DNA from: CAVWDU01 sp963753815
Lineage (GTDB): Bacteria > Pseudomonadota > Gammaproteobacteria > Pseudomonadales > Halieaceae
DNA: 64,000 bases
Direction of reading: 5' to 3'
Assembly: GCA_963753815.1 (NCBI GenBank)
Contig: CAVWDU010000006.1
Location: 124,001 to 188,000, forward strand
The notes beneath the pieces are model-generated. The model did no database searches. It saw only the letters and a list, made by a program, of their open reading frames with translations, and was not told the origin of the DNA. Of this stretch, positions 1 through 8,813 are shown piece after piece. The number at the start of each line of letters is the position of its first letter. Position 1 is the stretch's first letter. A program made the translations under genes and the position numbers.

Positions 1-711
1 TGGTCGCGTCTCGCCGGCTGGAGCGCCGCGGGTGCTCGCCTGGCCTACGTCGCAGTGCTCGCTGGCGTCATGTACGGGCTGTACTGGCATTGCGGGCTGG
101 GCGACAGTCCTGCACGGGAGAGCGTACAACCCTATCTGGGGCTGGCCTGTTTGTGGTGGTCATTCGCTCTGCTCTGGGTCCGCGGCTTTCCGGCCAGCGC
201 ACCGCTCTGGAACTCGGTGGCAATGCGCAGTGTGATGGGCCTGCTGATCCTGGCCCTCGCCTGGCTGGCTGCTGTCTATATCCTCAGCTTTCCCCGCGGT
301 AGCCTCCTGATCGTGGTCATGGTGCTGATCGTAGCCTCCGCGGATATCGGTGCTTATTTCTCAGGCCGTGCCTTCGGCCGCCACAAACTCGCACCGACGG
401 TGAGCCCCAACAAAACCTGGGAGGGTTTCTGGGGCGGGATGCTCGTCTGTGTGTTGCTGGCAATCCTGCTCTGGATGCAGTTGCCGGGGCAGTGGGAGCA
501 CATCAGCGTCGGCTCGGTCATCGCGGTGGCGCTGGCTACCGCCCTCGCCTCGGTGGTCGGGGATCTGACAATCAGTATGGTAAAGCGCGAGACAGGGCTG
601 AAAGACAGCGGGACCCTGTTGCCCGGTCATGGCGGCCTGCTCGATCGCCTTGACAGTCTTTGCGGGGCAGCGCCGGTGTTCGCCCTTGGTCTGTTGCTGG
701 CGGGGTGGTAA
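1..711 (+). CDS. cdsA: Phosphatidate cytidylyltransferase, 5'-truncated
   Basis: CDP-diglyceride synthase makes CDP-diacylglycerol from phosphatidate and CTP in the inner membrane, the branch point of phospholipid synthesis. The frame is open from base 1, so the N-terminus lies outside the window and 236 residues remain. Several hydrophobic segments precede the family signature at about residues 190-217, where the S..KR....KD spacing is followed by GHGG..DR.D. The gene stops 2 bases before dxr, so the two are almost certainly co-transcribed, as is usual in gammaproteobacteria. Identity is clear from the signature and from the dxr-rseP-bamA context. Confidence 0.95.
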   Translation, partial: WSRLAGWSAAGARLAYVAVLAGVMYGLYWHCGLGDSPARESVQPYLGLACLWWSFALLWVRGFPASAPLWNSVAMRSVMGLLILALAWLAAVYILSFPRGSLLIVVMVLIVASADIGAYFSGRAFGRHKLAPTVSPNKTWEGFWGGMLVCVLLAILLWMQLPGQWEHISVGSVIAVALATALASVVGDLTISMVKRETGLKDSGTLLPGHGGLLDRLDSLCGAAPVFALGLLLAGW

Positions 712-713
712 CG

Positions 714-1910
714 ATGTCGACACGGGTGGTGAGCGTGCTGGGATCTACCGGCTCCATTGGGGTCAATACACTGGATGTCATCGGGCGCCATCCGGAGCGC
801 TTCTCGGTGTACGGCCTGGCGGCCAGCAGTTCTGTCGACGTCATGCGGGAGCAGTGTGTTCTCCACCGTCCCCGCTACGCGGTGATGGCGCTCGAGCATG
901 CCGCCGAGGCATTGCGGGCGTCGCTGCCAGGCAACTGCCCGACCGAGGTCCTTCAGGGCGAGGAGGGACTTGCTCGGGTTGCGGTGGCCGACGAAGTAAC
1001 CACGGTCATGGCTGCGATCGTGGGCGCGGCCGGCCTGCCCTCCACCCTGGCGGCAGCCAGGGCGGGTAAAACCGTGTTGCTGGCGAACAAGGAGTCGCTG
1101 GTGATGGGCGGTCATCTGTTAATGCAGGCGGTGCGGGAGAACGGGGCTACCCTGCTGCCTATCGACAGCGAACACAACGCCATTTTCCAGTGTTTGCCCA
1201 GTACCCCGGATGGCGGGATCGCGAAAGGCGGTGTCAGTCGCGTTCTGTTGACGGCGTCAGGTGGACCGTTCCGCGACTGGACCCTGGCGCAGATGTCACT
1301 GGCCACGCCTGATCAGGCCTGCGCTCACCCGAACTGGGACATGGGGCGTAAAATTTCCGTCGATTCCGCCAGCCTTATGAACAAGGGCCTTGAATTCATC
1401 GAAGCCTGCTGGCTTTTCGACCTCGTCCCGGAAATGGTTCAGGTCGTCGTCCATCCACAGAGTATCATTCACTCCATGGTACAATACGTCGACGGGTCGG
1501 TGCTGGCCCAGTTGGGCAATCCGGACATGCGCACGCCGATTGCTTTCGGCCTCGGGTGGCCGGACCGACTGGACTCGGGCGTAGAGCCCCTGGATCTGGT
1601 GGCGCTTGCGAGACTGGATTTTGAAGCTCCGGACGAAGGGCGATTCCCCTGCCTGCGCCTCGCCCGCGAGGCCGTTGCCGCGGGCGGTACCGCGATGGCG
1701 GCATGCAACGCGGCCAATGAAGTGGCGGTCGCATCATTTCTCGGCGGCCATATCCCGTTCACCGGGATAGCGGTGGCGATTGAAAAAACGCTTGAGCAGG
1801 TGCGCGTCGTTGAACCCCTCTCGCTGGACGTGGTCGAAGCAGCGGACGGTGAGGCCCGGCAGGTTGCCGCCAGGGTGATTGACGAGAGCGACTGGGACTG
1901 GGCGAAATAG
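714..1910 (+). CDS. dxr: 1-deoxy-D-xylulose 5-phosphate reductoisomerase
   Basis: This cytosolic enzyme converts DXP to 2-C-methyl-D-erythritol 4-phosphate with NADPH, the first committed step of the MEP isoprenoid pathway. The predicted 398 residues match the family length. The N-terminus carries the Rossmann motif GSTGSIG at residues 10-16, followed by the conserved NKESLV segment near residue 125, the metal-site segment IDSEHNAIFQ near 150, and the catalytic SVDSASLMNKGLE stretch. The ATG at 714 was chosen because it lies 2 bases after the cdsA stop and puts the nucleotide-binding motif at the normal distance; the frame is open further upstream, inside cdsA. Confidence 0.97.
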   Translation: MSTRVVSVLGSTGSIGVNTLDVIGRHPERFSVYGLAASSSVDVMREQCVLHRPRYAVMALEHAAEALRASLPGNCPTEVLQGEEGLARVAVADEVTTVMAAIVGAAGLPSTLAAARAGKTVLLANKESLVMGGHLLMQAVRENGATLLPIDSEHNAIFQCLPSTPDGGIAKGGVSRVLLTASGGPFRDWTLAQMSLATPDQACAHPNWDMGRKISVDSASLMNKGLEFIEACWLFDLVPEMVQVVVHPQSIIHSMVQYVDGSVLAQLGNPDMRTPIAFGLGWPDRLDSGVEPLDLVALARLDFEAPDEGRFPCLRLAREAVAAGGTAMAACNAANEVAVASFLGGHIPFTGIAVAIEKTLEQVRVVEPLSLDVVEAADGEARQVAARVIDESDWDWAK

Positions 1911-1920
1911 GTCTGAGCTG

Positions 1921-3273
1921 ATGGATTTGGCATACACCATTGCGATTACACTGGCCACCCTTGCCGTGCTGGTGGCTGTTCATGAGTACGGTCACTTCTG
2001 GGTGGCACGTCGCTGCGGTGTCAAGGTACTGAAGTTTTCTATTGGCTTTGGCAAATCATTGTTCAGCTGGCGGGACCGTGAAGGTACTCAGTATACGGTC
2101 GCAGCTGTTCCTCTCGGTGGTTATGTAAAGATGCTCGATGAGCGGGAAGCCGAAGTGCCGCCCGAGGAACTCGATCGCGCATTCAACCGCAAGCCGGTGC
2201 TGCAGCGCATTGCGGTCGTTGTTGCAGGACCGCTGGCCAATTTCGCGCTTGCGATCGTCGCGTTCTGGTTTCTATTCATGGCCGGCGAAACCGGCTACGC
2301 ACCGATCATCGACGAGGTGGAAACGGGCTCCCTGGCAGATATTGCCGGTCTTGAGGCGGGGCAGGAAATTGTCGCGATTGACGGGCGGGAAACCCCGACC
2401 TGGCAGGCACTCAGCTTCCGCCTGCTTGAGCGCATTGGTGACTCCGGCGTGCTCACTTTTTCCGTGAAATACTCCGACTCCGACGTGATTTACGAGTCAG
2501 GTGTGACGCTGAACGACTGGTTGTCCGACCAGGAGCAGCCTGACCTTTACGGCGGGCTCGGGCTCACCTTGTATTCACCGGAAGTCGAGCCGATTATCGA
2601 TCAGGTGCTGCCCGAGGGCCCGGCAGCCGCCAGCGGCCTGCGAACCGGGGACAGGATTCTGCGCGCGGACGGGGTATCCATGAACGTCTGGATGGACTGG
2701 GTGGATTACGTCAGGGCGCGCCCCGGCGTTCCCATAGCGCTGGCGTTTGAGCGCAGTGGTATCGAGCAGTCCGTGACCATCGTGCCGGAAGCGACCGAAG
2801 TCGATGGCGAACCCGTCGGCAGGGTGGGTATGGGGGTCGTCAGGCCGGAGATGCCAGCGGAGTTGATCCGGCAGTTCGAGCGAGGCCCAGTTCAGGCCAT
2901 GGGTGCCGCCGTGATCCGTACATGGGAGCTGTCGGCTTTCACCCTGGAGTCCATCAAAAAGATGGCTATGGGTCTGATTTCCTCGAAAAACTTGAGTGGC
3001 CCTATCACCATTGCTAAAGTTGCGACCGCGTCGGCGAAGTCGGGCCTGGAATCCTATATCAGCTTCCTGGCGCTGCTGAGCGTCAGCCTGGGTGTGCTGA
3101 ATCTGCTGCCCATTCCGGTACTCGACGGCGGGCACCTGCTCTACTACACGCTGGAGCTCGTTGCGGGTCGGCCCATCCCGGAAAAAATCCAGGCAATGGG
3201 ATACCAGGTCGGTCTCTTTCTGGTCGTCGGAATCATGGCGCTGGCGCTGTTTAACGACTTCGCACGCCTGTAA
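1921..3273 (+). CDS. rseP: RseP site-2 zinc metalloprotease
   Basis: RseP is an inner-membrane intramembrane protease that makes the second cut in the anti-sigma factor RseA, releasing sigma-E in envelope stress, and also clears signal peptides. The 450-residue product has the zinc motif HEYGH at residues 21-25 in the first membrane segment and the third-ligand motif LDG at residues 401-403 in a late membrane segment. Two PDZ-like regions lie between them. The ATG at 1921 gives the standard N-terminus, 10 bases after dxr. Its position immediately upstream of bamA is the conserved arrangement, linking stress sensing with outer-membrane assembly. Confidence 0.97.
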   Translation: MDLAYTIAITLATLAVLVAVHEYGHFWVARRCGVKVLKFSIGFGKSLFSWRDREGTQYTVAAVPLGGYVKMLDEREAEVPPEELDRAFNRKPVLQRIAVVVAGPLANFALAIVAFWFLFMAGETGYAPIIDEVETGSLADIAGLEAGQEIVAIDGRETPTWQALSFRLLERIGDSGVLTFSVKYSDSDVIYESGVTLNDWLSDQEQPDLYGGLGLTLYSPEVEPIIDQVLPEGPAAASGLRTGDRILRADGVSMNVWMDWVDYVRARPGVPIALAFERSGIEQSVTIVPEATEVDGEPVGRVGMGVVRPEMPAELIRQFERGPVQAMGAAVIRTWELSAFTLESIKKMAMGLISSKNLSGPITIAKVATASAKSGLESYISFLALLSVSLGVLNLLPIPVLDGGHLLYYTLELVAGRPIPEKIQAMGYQVGLFLVVGIMALALFNDFARL

Positions 3274-3372
3274 TCGAGCGATGTCAGGTGATAACAAGAG
3301 CGGACACGCCGGGCGGCGCCATCGCATACGCCATATGAGAATCCATGTTCCTGTTCACGGGCGCGAAAGCCA

Positions 3373-5982
3373 TTGAGTTATAAGCGGGTACAGCGTTATT
3401 TCCTGATCCTGGTGGTGCTCCTGCTGCCCGGAACACCGCCGCACGCCCAGTCCGAGGCCTTCATTATCTCGGACATCCGGGTTGAGGGCCTGCAGCGTAT
3501 TCCCGCCGGAAGTGTTTTCGCAGCCATGCCGGTCGGTGCGGGCGATCTCATCGACAGCCAGGCGGTGCGCGCTACCGCGCGCAGCTTGTTTGCCACCGGT
3601 AACTTTGACGATATTCGCATCGGTCGCGACGGTAACGTGCTGGTCGTGATGGTCGCAGAGCGGCCCAGCATCAGCGAAATCAATATCGACGGCAACAAGG
3701 CTATCGAGACCGAGGCCCTGCTCGACGGGCTGCGCGGTGCCGGGCTGGCCGTGGGTCAGGTGTTCCAGCGTTCCACGCTGGAGGGCATGCAGCTCGAATT
3801 GCAGCGGCAATACGTGCAGCAGGGCCGGTACGACGCCAACATCGAAACAGAAGTCCTCTCCGAGCCCCGCAACAGGGTGTCGGTCAATATCGATGTCGAC
3901 GAGGGCACCGTTGCCGCGATCAAGCATATCAACGTAGTGGGCAACCAGATTTTTGACGACGACGAACTGGTCGACCTGTTTGAGTTGAAGACCACGGGCC
4001 TGCTTTCGTTTTTCCGCAATGACGACAAGTATTCCCGGGAGAAGCTCACCGGCGATCTTGAAGCGCTCAGCTCCTACTACCTGGACCGGGGTTACCTGCA
4101 GTTCAGTATTGACTCGACTCAGGTCGCCGTCTCGCCGGACAAGAAAGAGGTCTATATTACGGCCAATGTCACCGAGGGCGACAAGTTTACCGTTGGCAGC
4201 GTGGAGCTCTCCGGTGACCTCGTGCTGCCCGAGGATGACCTGCGTCGCTTCCTTCTGATCGGTCAGGGTCAGACCTATTCCCAGTCACTGGTGACGTCCA
4301 CGGAGGAGTACCTGACGCGCCGCCTGGGTAACGAGGGATACAACTTCGCCAAGGTGACGGGTATCCCCGAAATCGACGAGGAGGGCGGCACTGTCGGCCT
4401 CAAGTTCTTCGTCGACCCCGGTAAGCGGACGTATGTCCGCCGCATCAGCTTCAAAGGGAATGAGCGCACCGCAGACGAGGTCTTGCGCAGGGAGATGCGA
4501 CAGATGGAGGGTGCGCCGGCTTCCCAGGCCGCCATCGAAATGTCGCGGATTCGCCTGGAGAGACTGGGTTACTTCAGCCGTGCCACCGTTGAGACCCCGG
4601 AGGTCGCGGGACACGATGACCTTATCGATGTCGAGTTTGAAGTCGAGGAACAGTCCTCGGGGAGTATCGGCGCGAGTTTCGGCTTTGCCCAGGATGCGGG
4701 CCTGATCCTCGGCCTCAACCTGCAGCAGGATAACTTCCTGGGCACCGGCAAACGGGTCGGTATTGCGATCAACTCGTCTCAGTTCCAGGACCAGGCCAAC
4801 TTCAGCTACACCAATCCGTATTTTACAGAAGATGGCGTAAGCCGGGGTTTCAATATTTTCTTCCGCTCTACGGACCTGTCTGAGGTGAACGTAGCGAGTT
4901 ACACCACGGATACGGTCGGTGCCGCAATCAACTTCGGGTACCCGATCAAGGAGACCGAGCGACTCGGGTTCAGTTTCGGTGTATCCAACACCGAGATTAC
5001 CGCTGGACGCTTCGCGGTGCAGGAGATCCTGGCCAGCCCGAGGCTCGAAAATAACGTCGATGACTGGTTTACCAGTACGCGGTTGGTCGATGGCACCTAT
5101 GGAAGGCCCGAGGAGCTTTTGCCGATTGACACGTTGCCGGACAGCTATCTTTCCCCGGCCAGTGAGCCGGGGTTTCTCGACGAAAATGGCAACGAGTTTC
5201 TCAACTGGACGATCACCGGCAGCTGGACTCAATCCACGCTCAACCGGGGTCGGATGGCAACCCGGGGGTTTGCGCAGTCGGTGGCCCTGGAAGTTGCGGT
5301 TCCGGGGTCGGATCTCGAGTTTTACAAGCTGACCTATAGAGGCGAAATCTACTTCCCGCTTACCCGATTGTTCACTTTGCGACTGCGTGGCGAACTCGGC
5401 TACGGCGATGGGTACGGTGACACCACTGAATTGCCTTTCTATGAGCACTTCTTTTCGGGCGGCTTTGGTTCTGTGAGGGGTTTCGAAAACAATACGCTGG
5501 GCCCCAGGAGTACGCCCGCCCGGCTTTACCTCGCGGAGCAACCGGTGACGGAGATCGATGAGGACGGACGACCTACCGAGGTCGGCGGTGAGGATGGTCG
5601 CGAGTTTGGCTACGTTGCCGATCCGCTCTCAGAGAAGCTGGTGATCCAGGACATTCAGCGCAGGCGTCTTGATCCTTTCGGTGGCAACGTTCTGGTCGAG
5701 GGCACTGCGGAAGTCCTGTTCCCGGTTCCCTTTATCAAGGACCAGAGCAAATTCCGCTCGGCGTTCTTTGTGGATGTCGGCAATGTCTTCAATACCAACT
5801 GTTCATCTGTCCAGGTGAACTGTTTCGACGTCGATGCAAGCGAGTTGCGTTACTCGGTGGGGATCGGCGTCAGCTGGATATCCGGCTTCGGGCCGCTGAC
5901 TTTCAGTCTGGCGAAGCCACTTAATGCGGGGCCGGACGATCAGGAAGAGGCCTTCCAGTTTACCCTCGGTAGAGGATTCTGA
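3373..5982 (+). CDS. bamA: Outer membrane protein assembly factor BamA
   Basis: BamA is the central Omp85 subunit of the BAM complex, folding beta-barrel proteins into the outer membrane. The 869-residue product starts with a signal peptide ending near AHAQ... at about residue 26. Five POTRA domains fill roughly residues 28-440 and a 16-strand barrel fills the rest. The lid motif VRGF and a C-terminal Phe (GRGF) are present. The protein is longer than the usual ~800 residues, mainly in barrel loops around the segments encoded at about 5040-5200 and 5470-5690. The start is taken as TTG at 3373 because no in-frame ATG or GTG exists upstream and the signal peptide begins there. A 99-base gap separates it from rseP. 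Confidence 0.96.
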   Translation: MSYKRVQRYFLILVVLLLPGTPPHAQSEAFIISDIRVEGLQRIPAGSVFAAMPVGAGDLIDSQAVRATARSLFATGNFDDIRIGRDGNVLVVMVAERPSISEINIDGNKAIETEALLDGLRGAGLAVGQVFQRSTLEGMQLELQRQYVQQGRYDANIETEVLSEPRNRVSVNIDVDEGTVAAIKHINVVGNQIFDDDELVDLFELKTTGLLSFFRNDDKYSREKLTGDLEALSSYYLDRGYLQFSIDSTQVAVSPDKKEVYITANVTEGDKFTVGSVELSGDLVLPEDDLRRFLLIGQGQTYSQSLVTSTEEYLTRRLGNEGYNFAKVTGIPEIDEEGGTVGLKFFVDPGKRTYVRRISFKGNERTADEVLRREMRQMEGAPASQAAIEMSRIRLERLGYFSRATVETPEVAGHDDLIDVEFEVEEQSSGSIGASFGFAQDAGLILGLNLQQDNFLGTGKRVGIAINSSQFQDQANFSYTNPYFTEDGVSRGFNIFFRSTDLSEVNVASYTTDTVGAAINFGYPIKETERLGFSFGVSNTEITAGRFAVQEILASPRLENNVDDWFTSTRLVDGTYGRPEELLPIDTLPDSYLSPASEPGFLDENGNEFLNWTITGSWTQSTLNRGRMATRGFAQSVALEVAVPGSDLEFYKLTYRGEIYFPLTRLFTLRLRGELGYGDGYGDTTELPFYEHFFSGGFGSVRGFENNTLGPRSTPARLYLAEQPVTEIDEDGRPTEVGGEDGREFGYVADPLSEKLVIQDIQRRRLDPFGGNVLVEGTAEVLFPVPFIKDQSKFRSAFFVDVGNVFNTNCSSVQVNCFDVDASELRYSVGIGVSWISGFGPLTFSLAKPLNAGPDDQEEAFQFTLGRGF

Positions 5983-6006
5983 GTTTAAACCAACGTGGAG
6001 AGTAGT

Positions 6007-6549
6007 GTGTCTAAAGCAATGAGAGTAGTAATCGCGGCGCTGGCGTTCAGCCTGTCCGCTGGTGTTGTCGCCCAGGGCAAAATCGCAGTCGTCAATCTGC
6101 AGGAGGCTATCCTGCAAACCGACGAGGCGCAGAAACGACTGAACCAGATTCGCAACGAAAAGGATTACAAGGACGACAAGTCGGAGTTCGACCGATTGAA
6201 GAAAGAGTTCGACGGACTGGTCAAGAAGTTCCAGAAGGACGCCGCGGTGATGAGCCAGGACCAACAATTGGCGTCTCGCAAGAAGCTGGCGTCCAAGCAG
6301 GCGGATCTTGAGCATGTTGCCGGGAAACTGCAGCAGGCAGAGCAGGCGGCCGGCCAGACGCTGCTGCAGGAGATGTCACCCCGCGTCCAGGAGGTCCTCC
6401 GGGAACTGATCGCGACCGAGGGAATTGGACTGTTGATGCCCCAGACGTCTGTTATCCACGCCGACCCCGGTTACAACGTGACCGCAAAGGTGACTGACAA
6501 GCTGAACCAGGCTTCATCCGGAAAGAGTTCGAAAAAGAAAAAGCGCTGA
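6007..6549 (+). CDS. skp: Periplasmic chaperone Skp/OmpH
   Basis: Skp is a trimeric periplasmic holdase that carries unfolded outer-membrane proteins to BAM. The product is about 180 residues, with a signal peptide cleaved near VVAQG, a short beta segment (KIAVVNLQEA), then a long charged helical region rich in Lys, Gln and Glu that matches the Skp tentacles. The lysine-rich tail ends in KKKKR. GTG at 6007 is preferred because GGAG at 5997-6000 sits 6 bases upstream; GTG at 5995 and ATG at 6019 are in-frame alternatives. It lies between bamA and lpxD as in most gammaproteobacteria. Confidence 0.93.
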   Translation: MSKAMRVVIAALAFSLSAGVVAQGKIAVVNLQEAILQTDEAQKRLNQIRNEKDYKDDKSEFDRLKKEFDGLVKKFQKDAAVMSQDQQLASRKKLASKQADLEHVAGKLQQAEQAAGQTLLQEMSPRVQEVLRELIATEGIGLLMPQTSVIHADPGYNVTAKVTDKLNQASSGKSSKKKKR

Positions 6550-6555
6550 GCACTG

Positions 6556-7569
6556 ATGTATTCTCTGGGTAAACTGGCCGCCGAACTCGGTGTCGCGCTG
6601 GCCGGTGATCCGGAGTGTCAGATCGCCGGTCTGGGGACCCTCGCGGGCGCCGGCCCGGGCGACGTTGCCTTCCTGGCCAATGAGCGCTACCTGCCGCAAC
6701 TCGCAGCCACCGCCGCGGCGGCGGTGATATTGAGGCCGGAACAGGCCGGGCTCTGCCCCACCAATTGCCTGTTGGCCGATGACCCCTACCTCGCCTATGC
6801 GCGGGCGACGCGGTTGTTCCAGCGGGTCGAGACTCCGCAAGGTGGCGTCCACGCCCGGGCGGTGGTCTCCCCGGACGCTATCGTGCATCCTGGCGCGAGT
6901 ATCGGCGCTAACGTGGTGGTGGAAGCGGGCGCAGTGGTGGAAGCCGGGGCCTCGTTGGCCGCCAACGCCTACCTCGGACCCAAGAGCCGCATCGGCTCCG
7001 GTACCCGCGTCGGCCCCGGCGTGGTGATATACCAGGGTGTCCATATCGGTGAAGACTGCGTCATCCATGGCAATGCGGTGCTTGGGGCAGACGGGTTCGG
7101 CTTCGCCAGGGGGCCGGACGGTTGGGAAAAGATCGCGCAACTCGGCGGTGTACGGATTGGTAACCGTGTCGAAATCGGCGCCGGGACGACGGTGGACCGG
7201 GGCGCACTCGATGATACCGTGTTGGATGACGGCGTAATCATCGATAACCTGGTGCAGGTGGGGCATAACTGCCGCATCGGCAAAAATACCGCGATCGCCG
7301 GTTGCACGGGTTTGGCCGGAAGCACGATCATAGGGGTGAACTGCACGCTGGCGGGCGGGGTGGGTGTTTTGGGCCATCTCGAAATCTGCGACAATGTGCA
7401 CATCACTGCGATGACCATGGTTACCAAGTCCATCAGCAAGCCGGGGTCCTATTCTTCAGGGACGCCGATGGCGGCAACTGCTGATTGGAAGAAGAGTGCC
7501 GTGAGATTTTCGCAACTGGAAGCAATCCAGCGGCGTCTGGCCGCGCTGGAGAAGCGTTTGCCTAACTGA
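6556..7569 (+). CDS. lpxD: UDP-3-O-acylglucosamine N-acyltransferase
   Basis: LpxD adds the second (N-linked) acyl chain during lipid A synthesis, using acyl-ACP on UDP-3-O-acylglucosamine. The 337-residue protein has an N-terminal uridine-binding domain, then a long left-handed beta-helix built of hexapeptide repeats, and a C-terminal helix (QLEAIQRRLAALEKRL). The catalytic His falls at residue 237 in VGHNCRIG, close to His239 of E. coli. It starts 6 bases after skp and is followed 17 bases later by fabZ, so it belongs to the same transcription unit. Confidence 0.97.
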   Translation: MYSLGKLAAELGVALAGDPECQIAGLGTLAGAGPGDVAFLANERYLPQLAATAAAAVILRPEQAGLCPTNCLLADDPYLAYARATRLFQRVETPQGGVHARAVVSPDAIVHPGASIGANVVVEAGAVVEAGASLAANAYLGPKSRIGSGTRVGPGVVIYQGVHIGEDCVIHGNAVLGADGFGFARGPDGWEKIAQLGGVRIGNRVEIGAGTTVDRGALDDTVLDDGVIIDNLVQVGHNCRIGKNTAIAGCTGLAGSTIIGVNCTLAGGVGVLGHLEICDNVHITAMTMVTKSISKPGSYSSGTPMAATADWKKSAVRFSQLEAIQRRLAALEKRLPN

Positions 7570-7586
7570 GCGGAGGTGCCGCCGAC

Positions 7587-8021
7587 GTGGTCATGGATAT
7601 CACCGAAGTGCGCAAGTTCCTGCCGCACCGATACCCCTTCCTGCTGGTGGATCGGGTTGTTGAACTCGTCGAAGGCGAGTCGATCGTGGCTTACAAGAAT
7701 CTCACCGTCAACGAGCCTTTCTTCAACGGACACTTTCCCGACCAACCGGTTTTCCCGGGTGTCCTTTTGCTGGAGGCAATGGCCCAGGCTTCCGGCATTC
7801 TCGGTTTCAAGACCATGAACAAGACACCTGAGGATGGTTCCATCTACTATTTCGTGGGCGCTGACAATCTTCGCTTCAAGCGGCCCTGTGTTCCCGGGGA
7901 CCGGGTAATGCTGCGCTCTCAGGTGTTGTCTGACCGCCGGGGTATCTGGAAGTTTGCCGTGAGCTCCGACGTCGATGGCGATACCTGCGCCTCCGCAACC
8001 ATTCTGTGCGCGGATCGATAG
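7587..8021 (+). CDS. fabZ: 3-hydroxyacyl-ACP dehydratase FabZ
   Basis: FabZ dehydrates (3R)-hydroxyacyl-ACP in fatty acid elongation and competes with LpxA/LpxD for the hydroxyacyl-ACP pool. The product is 144 residues with a hotdog fold. The catalytic pair is visible as His49 (in GHFPDQPVFPG) and Glu63 (in LLLEAMAQ), 14 residues apart as in E. coli. The N-terminal LPHRYPFLLVDRV is diagnostic. GTG 7587 is preferred because GGAGG at 7572-7576 is about 10 bases upstream; ATG 7593 is two codons inside. Placement between lpxD and lpxA is conserved. Confidence 0.97.
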   Translation: MVMDITEVRKFLPHRYPFLLVDRVVELVEGESIVAYKNLTVNEPFFNGHFPDQPVFPGVLLLEAMAQASGILGFKTMNKTPEDGSIYYFVGADNLRFKRPCVPGDRVMLRSQVLSDRRGIWKFAVSSDVDGDTCASATILCADR

Positions 8022-8042
8022 TGTCGTGGGGCACTGTGCACT

Positions 8043-8813
8043 ATGATCGACGAACAGGCCCGCGTGCACCCATCGGCTACTGTCGCCCCGGATGCGACCA
8101 TCGGGCCTTGGACCGTCATCGGGCCGGATGTGGAAATCGGGCCGGGCAGCGTGGTCGAACCGCACGTCGTGATCCGCGGCCCGACCCGGATTGGCGCGGG
8201 CAATCACATCTTCCAGTTTTCCAGCATCGGCGAGGCGACCCCGGACCTGAAGTACCACGATGAGCCGACCCGTCTCGTGATCGGAGACAACAACACGATT
8301 CGGGAGGGCGTGACCATCCACCGTGGCACGGTCCAGGATCGCTCCGAAACAACCATCGGTAACGACAACCTGTTGATGGCCTACGTGCATATAGGTCACG
8401 ACAGTGTCATCGGTAATCATACTATCCTGGTCAATAACACGGCCCTGGCCGGGCATGTGCACGTGGGTGATTGGGCTATCCTCAGCGGCTATACGCTGGT
8501 GCACCAGTTTTGCCGCCTCGGGGCTCACAGCTTCAGTGGCATGGGGACCGCCATCGGCAAGGATGTACCGGCCTACGTCACCGTGAGCGGTTCGCCGGCC
8601 GAGGCCAAGACGATTAATGTCGAAGGGCTCCGTCGTCGCGGATTTTCCGCCCACGCGATAAGCCAGTTGCGTCGTGCCTTCAAGATCGTCTATCGCCAGG
8701 GCTTGACCCTCGATCTGGCGTTGCAGCGGCTTGAAACCATGCTGAGCGACACCCCCGAGGTGGCGGTCCTGATCGATTCGATTCGCGCTTCGGAACGCGG
8801 TATTGTCCGCTGA
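8043..8813 (+). CDS. lpxA: UDP-N-acetylglucosamine O-acyltransferase
   Basis: LpxA performs the first, reversible step of lipid A synthesis, moving a 3-hydroxyacyl chain from ACP to UDP-GlcNAc. The 256-residue protein is almost entirely hexapeptide repeats forming a left-handed beta-helix, with a C-terminal helical domain. The catalytic His is His119 in HIGHDSVIGN, equivalent to His125 of E. coli, and the HQFCRLGAHSF segment is typical. It starts 21 bases after fabZ and may overlap the start of lpxB by 11 bases, implying translational coupling. Confidence 0.97.
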   Translation: MIDEQARVHPSATVAPDATIGPWTVIGPDVEIGPGSVVEPHVVIRGPTRIGAGNHIFQFSSIGEATPDLKYHDEPTRLVIGDNNTIREGVTIHRGTVQDRSETTIGNDNLLMAYVHIGHDSVIGNHTILVNNTALAGHVHVGDWAILSGYTLVHQFCRLGAHSFSGMGTAIGKDVPAYVTVSGSPAEAKTINVEGLRRRGFSAHAISQLRRAFKIVYRQGLTLDLALQRLETMLSDTPEVAVLIDSIRASERGIVR